Origin: Clostridium sp. C8-1-8
Lineage (GTDB): Bacteria; Bacillota; Clostridia; Clostridiales; Clostridiaceae
Reading direction: 5' to 3'
DNA: 56,422 bases
Assembly (NCBI RefSeq): GCF_009928445.1
Contig: NZ_JAABNO010000033.1
Location: 1 to 56,422 of the forward strand
Shown here: piece after piece, positions 52,523-56,422 of the stretch
Layout: the number at the start of each line of letters is the position of its first letter
How positions within the stretch are numbered: the stretch's first letter is position 1
Translations under genes and position numbers: made by a program
The notes under the pieces: model-generated
Database searches by the model: none
What the model was told of the DNA's origin: nothing
What the model saw: only the letters and a program-made list of their open reading frames with translations

Positions 52523-52747
52523 CTAAGCATTTACTATCTTTGATGCTTCATTTAAGTAGTAGTCTCTAGTACCAGCACTTAAAACAGCTTTGATAGCATC
52601 AGCTACAGCATATACATTTTCAGGAGTTGCACTGTTCTTTACTCCTGAGAATATCTTCTTTCTGTAGATCTTTGCACCAGTTTTATCTGTGCCACTTTCA
52701 ACCTCGATTGCAAATGAAGTTGTGTCTAAAACTTTGCTTATTGCCAT
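52523..52747 (-). CDS. DUF1659 family protein, copy 1
   Basis: A 74-residue protein matching DUF1659, unknown function. It begins MAISKVLDTTSFAIEVESG and has KNSATPENVYAVADAIKAV, a feature shared with copy 2 (LTDDDLYAVGKALECL). AAAGGAGGA before the ATG. The leader is about 65 bases from the AGGCATATA site P1. It forms a unit with DUF2922 copy 1. Confidence 0.88.
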   Translation of the reverse strand: MAISKVLDTTSFAIEVESGTDKTGAKIYRKKIFSGVKNSATPENVYAVADAIKAVLSAGTRDYYLNEASKIVNA

Positions 52748-52812
52748 AATGTTTTCCTCCTTTTAGAATTTAGTTTTGAAGCTTAAAGCTCTGTGTCTTT
52801 AGCTTTCAATTA

Positions 52813-52824
52813 GTATATATGCCT
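52813..52824 (-). promoter_or_regulatory. AGGCATATA motif P1
   Basis: On the minus strand AGGCATATATAC, about 65 bases before DUF1659 copy 1. It is one of four near-identical sites in 1.1 kb, each upstream of a transcription unit. Confidence 0.55.
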
Positions 52825-52895
52825 TAGTTAAAAAGTTTTGGGAAATTTATAGTTATTTTTTCTTTGGAGTGTTTAGATGCCTTTATTAATGGTGT

Positions 52896-53084
52896 TTAAG
52901 CACTTTTATTTTCATCTGAATAGTCTACAACAACTCCAAGTTTAGTTGAAATTATGGTATTGAGCTTATTGATTGATGCACTTAATCCAACTATCTGCTT
53001 TTCAAGTCTTATAAGAAGATATCCGCTTATAACAACTGGAAAGCCAGTATTCGAGATCAAATTTACTAAATCATTAACCTCCAT
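52896..53084 (-). CDS. YvrJ family protein
   Basis: A 62-residue protein of the YvrJ family (MEVNDLVNLISNTGFPVVIS, then YLLIRLEKQIVGLSASINKL), with one predicted membrane helix around FPVVISGYLLI and an amphipathic helix after it. Function unknown. ATG 53105 lies before the ribosome site. ATG 53084 follows GGAGGTGA by seven bases. The motif P2 lies 25 bases upstream of the start, so the leader would be very short. Confidence 0.85.
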   Translation of the reverse strand: MEVNDLVNLISNTGFPVVISGYLLIRLEKQIVGLSASINKLNTIISTKLGVVVDYSDENKSA

Positions 53085-53108
53085 ATTGAAATCACCTCCA
53101 TTCATAAG

Positions 53109-53120
53109 GTATATATGCCT
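53109..53120 (-). promoter_or_regulatory. AGGCATATA motif P2
   Basis: On the minus strand AGGCATATATAC, 25-36 bases before the YvrJ start codon and about ten bases before its ribosome site, the place expected for a -10 element. Confidence 0.6.
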
Positions 53121-53132
53121 GTGAATGAAAGA

Positions 53133-53633
53133 TTAAAGAAAAGTTCCATCTTCTTTGAAAATATAATCATGATATTTTCTTATAGCAGCATCGATTATTG
53201 TACTTAGATAAGCATTAGGATCTGGGTGAGCTGCTTTGATTTCATTTAGAAGTCTTGCAGTAGATACTCTAAACTTAAAAGTACGTGTTATTAGAAAAGC
53301 TTCTCCATCAATAGGAGGGGTTACTCCATTCGGTTGGGACTTTAAGGTTCTGTTATCTATAATAGTGTTATTATCATTTACATTATAAGAATTGGCTTTT
53401 GTTACGTTGGTATTAGTAATATTTAAATCAATCTTACTAGTATTGTTATCTTTATTTATAAAATCAAGTTCTCTATTAGCTGGTGGAGCGCTCGAAGCCT
53501 CTTCACAAAAATTAAAGGTAGCAACAGGTGTACCAACAACAGTATGTTCAATAAAACCATTTATCTCTACCTCTTCTTCATAAGCTAAATCATTTTTATC
53601 TATAGTAAAGCTCTTTGATTTTTTCTTAGCCAT
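53133..53633 (-). CDS. Probable ribbon-helix-helix DNA-binding protein
   Basis: A 166-residue protein. The first 115 residues are of low complexity (Asn/Thr/Asp-rich). The C-terminal 50 residues look like a ribbon-helix-helix domain: a strand (FLITRTFKFRVS), helix (TARLLNEIKAAHPDPNAY) and helix (LSTIIDAAIRKYHDYIF). GGAGGAATTATAA precedes the ATG. Motif P3 lies 34 bases upstream. As the only DNA-binding candidate in the cassette it could regulate it, which is inference. Confidence 0.6.
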   Translation of the reverse strand: MAKKKSKSFTIDKNDLAYEEEVEINGFIEHTVVGTPVATFNFCEEASSAPPANRELDFINKDNNTSKIDLNITNTNVTKANSYNVNDNNTIIDNRTLKSQPNGVTPPIDGEAFLITRTFKFRVSTARLLNEIKAAHPDPNAYLSTIIDAAIRKYHDYIFKEDGTFL

Positions 53634-53666
53634 TTATAATTCCTCCAATTTATTTTCTATATAAAT

Positions 53667-53678
53667 TCTTATATGCCT
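53667..53678 (-). promoter_or_regulatory. AGGCATATA motif P3
   Basis: On the minus strand AGGCATATAAGA, 34 bases before the 166-residue gene. The 53634-53941 gap holds P3 and P4 with a very AT-rich stretch between them (repeats of TTTATATGAATTTT type), and no gene. Confidence 0.55.
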
Positions 53679-53875
53679 GAAGTATATAAATTTTAGAAAA
53701 ATAAGTGTCTGAAAATGAAGTGGAAACCTCTTAAACCCGCATGGTTCCTATATATTTATATGATTTTTTAAATATTTGATTTTATGTTTATATGAATTTT
53801 TAAATATATCTTTATATGAAGATATATTTTTTTGATTAAATAATTATTTAAATAAACCCTAAAAATCAGCCTTTG

Positions 53876-53887
53876 AGGCATATAAGC
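53876..53887 (+). promoter_or_regulatory. AGGCATATA motif P4
   Basis: On the plus strand AGGCATATAAGC, 54 bases before the 87-residue gene that heads the rightward unit. P3 and P4 face away from each other. Confidence 0.55.
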
Positions 53888-53941
53888 TAATTAGAAGAGT
53901 AAGAAATTGCTCAATTAATTAGGAAGGGAAGTAATGATTTT

Positions 53942-54205
53942 ATGATTAGAGATTGTATTTCAATTAATTCAGAAGAGGTGCAGAGCTTTGATAAGATGCA
54001 GATTGCATTGGCAATAAGAGATTCTACCTATGGAGATGAACTTAGCTGCTCATTATTAGAGAATGAAGTGATAAAAAATTGTGAAGGCTGCTCCTTAAAG
54101 TACATCTGTGGCAGACTTGATGAGCTAGCTGATGACTATACTGAAAGAACTACAAAAGTTGTAAATAGCTTTAGCTTTGAAGAAGAATTTGGGGAGGCAG
54201 AGTAA
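53942..54205 (+). CDS. Unknown small protein with a CxxC...C motif
   Basis: An 87-residue acidic protein. The centre is NCEGCSLKYICGRLDELADD, with three cysteines (CEGCxxxxxC) and one earlier Cys, a possible metal or redox site. The first 45 residues are helical with MQIALAIRDSTYGDELSC. No family recognised. AGGAAGGGAAG lies upstream. It begins the rightward unit with DUF1659 copy 2 and DUF2922 copy 2. Confidence 0.7.
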   Translation: MIRDCISINSEEVQSFDKMQIALAIRDSTYGDELSCSLLENEVIKNCEGCSLKYICGRLDELADDYTERTTKVVNSFSFEEEFGEAE

Positions 54206-54269
54206 CCCCTAAAAGGTAGGAGAGTATCTAAGCCTTGAAGACTAAAAGCTATGAGAGGAGGTGACAAGG

Positions 54270-54491
54270 ATGGCAACAGCAATATTAAGCGGTAATGCAA
54301 TGATCTTAAAGTATAAGACTGGAACAAATGATAAAGGAGACGATACCTTTGGAAGTCAAAGATTTTCTAATGTAAGATTAGATTTAACTGATGATGATCT
54401 ATATGCAGTTGGAAAGGCTCTAGAATGTCTAATGAGTTCAGATATAGTTTATATAAGAAAGCAGCAGGATTATATAGTTGAGGATATATAA
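54270..54491 (+). CDS. DUF1659 family protein, copy 2
   Basis: A 73-residue DUF1659 protein (MATAILSGNAMILKYKTG, LTDDDLYAVGKALECLMSS). ATG 54261 is in frame, but ATG 54270 follows AGGAGGTGA. It differs from copy 1 in most positions but keeps the ENVYAV/DDLYAV segment. It is part of the P4 unit, 63 bases before DUF2922 copy 2. Confidence 0.85.
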   Translation: MATAILSGNAMILKYKTGTNDKGDDTFGSQRFSNVRLDLTDDDLYAVGKALECLMSSDIVYIRKQQDYIVEDI

Positions 54492-54554
54492 GATTAGGTT
54501 CATTATGGATTATAAATAATAAATTGAAAAGTTTTATAGGAGGGAGAGAAAAAC

Positions 54555-54776
54555 ATGGAAACAAAATACTTAGTTCTTACCTTTAAGAATGAAAGTGGAG
54601 ATAAAATCAATCTATCGCTAAAAGGTATCAAGGATACTTTAACTGCAGCAGAAATATCAAATGCAATGGATATTATAATAAGTAAGAATGCATTCTATAG
54701 TTCTGGTGGTAAGCTTGTACAAAAGGCTGGAGCTCAGATTATAACTAAGAATGTTGATGAGTATAAGGTAGGATAG
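54555..54776 (+). CDS. DUF2922 family protein, copy 2
   Basis: A 73-residue DUF2922 protein: METKYLVLTFKNESGDKINL then ISNAMDIIISKNAFYSSGG, ending QIITKNVDEYKVG. It is clearly homologous to copy 1 (FVNAAGDKVSLSI versus FKNESGDKINLSL). AGGAGGGAGAG precedes the ATG. Last gene of the unit, followed by a terminator. Confidence 0.88.
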   Translation: METKYLVLTFKNESGDKINLSLKGIKDTLTAAEISNAMDIIISKNAFYSSGGKLVQKAGAQIITKNVDEYKVG

Positions 54777-54778
54777 AT

Positions 54779-54812
54779 AAGAAAGCAACCTGAATTGGGT
54801 TGCTTTCTTTAT
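54779..54812. terminator. Terminator of the second cassette
   Basis: AGAAAGCAACC pairs with GGTTGCTTTCT over about seven bases, followed by TTATAT. It is bidirectional, shared with the convergent gene at 54850. Confidence 0.88.
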
Positions 54813-54849
54813 ATAAAATACATTATTTATTGAATTACAACATAAATTC

Positions 54850-55461
54850 TTAATCTATGCTATTTCTTCTCCATTTATTCATAGGAATAACACGGCCATA
54901 ATCTTGCCAATCAAGAAGCTTATTTTTATCTACGGCAACTACATCAGTTATATGCTCAAATAGAATTGAATATGAAATTTCTTCTTCTTTTTCATATCTA
55001 CATAATCCATCAGGTTTTTTGAAATTACTTGGAATTTCAGTTATATATTCATTTTTAAATAGAAAATATAATAATCCAAATACATCAATTCCGTTAACTG
55101 CATATCCAACTATTAATAGTACTTTATCGCTTGATATTGGAACATTTGAAGCCCCCTTCAAATCTCGTGACCATGATTGGTAGTATTTATTTTCAAATAT
55201 ATATCCTTTATTTTTAGGATTATAATGTTGAATCCTATAGATTGGACCAGTATAAGTAGCTAAATTTAAAAACTCATTTTCTATATCATTTAACGTAGAT
55301 TTACTGGATAATTTATTAACGAGGTCTATAATTAAATTCCATAATTCCTTTTGATAATATTTAAGATCTCCCATATAAGCTTTATCACCTGAAGTATGAT
55401 TTGCTAGCCAATCATATATTAATTCATACATTTTATTATATTGTTTGTTTGTAAAAAACAT
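54850..55461 (-). CDS. Unknown protein with an ADP-ribosyltransferase-like pattern
   Basis: A 203-residue soluble protein with no family I can name. The order of motifs resembles ADP-ribosyltransferases of the R-S-E type: TGPIYRIQHY (R76), YYQSWSRDLKGA (S96-x-S98), and EKEEEISYSILF (E159-x-E161, the ExE element). Between them are hydrophobic strands (VLLIVGYAVNGIDV). If correct, it would modify a host or phage target. The GGGGGC before ATG is a moderate ribosome site. It is convergent with the DUF2922 copy 2 gene. Confidence 0.55.
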   Translation of the reverse strand: MFFTNKQYNKMYELIYDWLANHTSGDKAYMGDLKYYQKELWNLIIDLVNKLSSKSTLNDIENEFLNLATYTGPIYRIQHYNPKNKGYIFENKYYQSWSRDLKGASNVPISSDKVLLIVGYAVNGIDVFGLLYFLFKNEYITEIPSNFKKPDGLCRYEKEEEISYSILFEHITDVVAVDKNKLLDWQDYGRVIPMNKWRRNSID

Positions 55462-55950
55462 ATAATGCCCCCTTTAATCTTAAATTGATATATACCTTTC
55501 TGATGTATTGTTTTGTATATATTAACGGATTATTACAAGTATTTAATTGATATCAAATACATTGCATTATAATTATTATAGCTGTTTTCTAGATAATTCC
55601 ACATGATTTATTATAAATAAAGTACTAATAAGCGATAAAAACTACTATTTTAGTTAGGGCACAATATTCTAATAAGTGTATTTAATTATAAATTTACTAT
55701 AAATTTAATAAGGACACTTTTTTCTATGACAATCCTCATGACATTCAAAAAGCTCCTAAACTAAAACTCACCCCTAAAAAAATAATCTAGAGCCTAACTT
55801 CCATTGTAAGATTATTTTTTTACAAGTGAGTCCTTCTAACTACATATGCACTTAAACTAATTTGTCCTACAAAAAAGTCTTAAATTGATGTCCACTCCCT
55901 GTACTATAGGTAAATAACCAATCTATGCTTTCCCTCCCTTATTCCACACA
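55462..55950. other. AT-rich intergenic region, no gene seen
   Basis: About 490 bases, with no frame that has a start and ribosome site and no strong hairpin apart from one near 55790-55820 (AAGATTATTTT type). Confidence 0.45.
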
Positions 55951-55955
55951 ATTTC

Positions 55956-56203
55956 ATGGATTTATAGATGTATTGCTCCAGAAAATATTACTGGGTTTTA
56001 AGCTTGCACACTTCGCCAAACATGTTGTTTTGTAGCAATGACATAGGGCAGGCGCTTTTAAGCAGTTTATTAGGTCAATGCCTGTCCTATTTACAAGCTG
56101 CTATTAAGCATTACTTTTGGGTCCAGCTTGCACACTGCACAAAACAATGTTTAGCGGCTACGCCCAAATGTACAAGCTTTAAGTTAAAATATAAAGATCC
56201 ATA
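55956..56203. repeat. Long imperfect palindrome with central hairpin
   Basis: The outer arms ATGGATTTATAG and ATATAAAGATCCAT are complementary. The next arms are AAGCTTGCACACTTCGCC with AACATGTTGTTTTG on the left, paired with AAACAATGTTTAGC and GTACAAGCTTTAA on the right. The core is ATAGGGCAGGC and GCCTGTCCTAT. AGCTTGCACAC also recurs as a direct repeat at 56001 and 56125. The short reading frame across it is an artefact. The end of the window (56204-56422) shows no gene. Confidence 0.6.
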
Positions 56204-56422
56204 AAGAAAGGTGAAAATCATCATAAGTTAATAAATATTACCAATGAGAATATAGAGAAAATTAGTGCTACTTATAAGCAGTATAAAACAATTGAAGGGT
56301 TTTCTAAAGTTAGTATTATAGAAAAGATTGATTAAAACAACTTTAACTTAAGTGTATCTGTGTGTAGTGTAAATGTCAACGTCAAAATGTTGAAAAGTTC
56401 CAACATGAAAATGCATAATTAT

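Larger units (their letters stand above)
40691..56422. mobile_element. Prophage-like element interrupting yabG (left part)
   Basis: Begins inside yabG with a large serine recombinase gene next to the junction. It contains an XRE/ImmA versus Cro-type switch, an antirepressor, a DnaD-type replication protein and many small unknown genes. No capsid, tail, terminase or lysis genes are visible. The right end is beyond the window, so the size and whether it is a full phage are unknown. Confidence 0.85.

Noticed and set aside
55968..56204. Plus-strand reading frame of 78 residues
   Set aside because: It spans the structured repeat, has no ribosome site and shows repeat-derived, Cys/His/Ser-rich composition.
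40691..56422. CRISPR array or toxin-antitoxin pair
   Set aside because: No regular repeat-spacer pattern and no adjoining toxin/antitoxin pair could be recognised.

Overview
The window is AT-rich DNA from a spore-forming Firmicute, most likely Clostridium sensu stricto. The signs are low GC, strong GGAGG-type ribosome sites, CotS/CotSA-type spore-coat genes, YabG, SEDS/RodA, TsaD, HtrA and a MupG/MurK-type peptidoglycan-recycling pair. It has two parts: ordinary chromosome (1 to about 40,690) and the left part of a prophage-like element (about 40,690 to the window end) that interrupts yabG.

Chromosome, left to right. The 3' end of a 23S rRNA gene and tRNA-Asn are followed by a secreted polysaccharide deacetylase. 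Next come an OmpR-type two-component system with a lipoprotein, and an LtaS-like sulfatase on the minus strand. A second signalling operon follows: an unknown protein, a degenerate LytS-like kinase, a single-domain receiver and a LytTR regulator. Then come an FAD oxidoreductase, a GDSL hydrolase plus a RusA-type nuclease, tsaD, a hydrolase-fold membrane protein without its catalytic serine, HtrA, MurK-like kinase plus MupG, an acetyltransferase and tRNA-Glu. After these are an M50-like membrane protease, a membrane-anchored caspase-like protein, RodA, an ECF sigma with its membrane anti-sigma, and a DUF503 protein.

From 27.3 to 40.7 kb lies a spore-coat locus. It holds three GT4 glycosyltransferases, three CotS-family kinases, a probable SPOCS-like coat protein, an unknown coat-cluster protein and yabG. 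A radical SAM enzyme and an orphan solute-binding lipoprotein sit among them. Sequences matching a mother-cell sigmaK promoter (AC, 17 bases, CATANNNTA) precede the cotS operon, and weaker matches precede a glycosyltransferase and yabG.

The yabG reading frame keeps its likely catalytic His and Cys, but homology to YabG stops right after the motif DAG near 40,690. A large serine recombinase gene, convergent with yabG, begins about 50 bases later. This matches the layout of skin-type elements that leave a sporulation gene by site-specific excision. The rest of yabG and the right end of the element are not in the window.

Inside the element are small or unknown genes (including a NUDIX protein and a nonsense-riddled pseudogene), then a lysogeny switch: XRE repressor plus ImmA-like protease, divergent from a Cro-like protein, with three near-identical operators. 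Rightward genes are an ORF6N antirepressor, a DnaD-type replisome organiser and a KAP-type P-loop NTPase. Then comes an unusual cassette of two divergent DUF1659-DUF2922 pairs, YvrJ and a probable ribbon-helix-helix protein. Each of its four transcription units is preceded by an identical AGGCATATA motif. A possible ADP-ribosyltransferase and a long structured repeat finish the window. No phage structural genes are seen.
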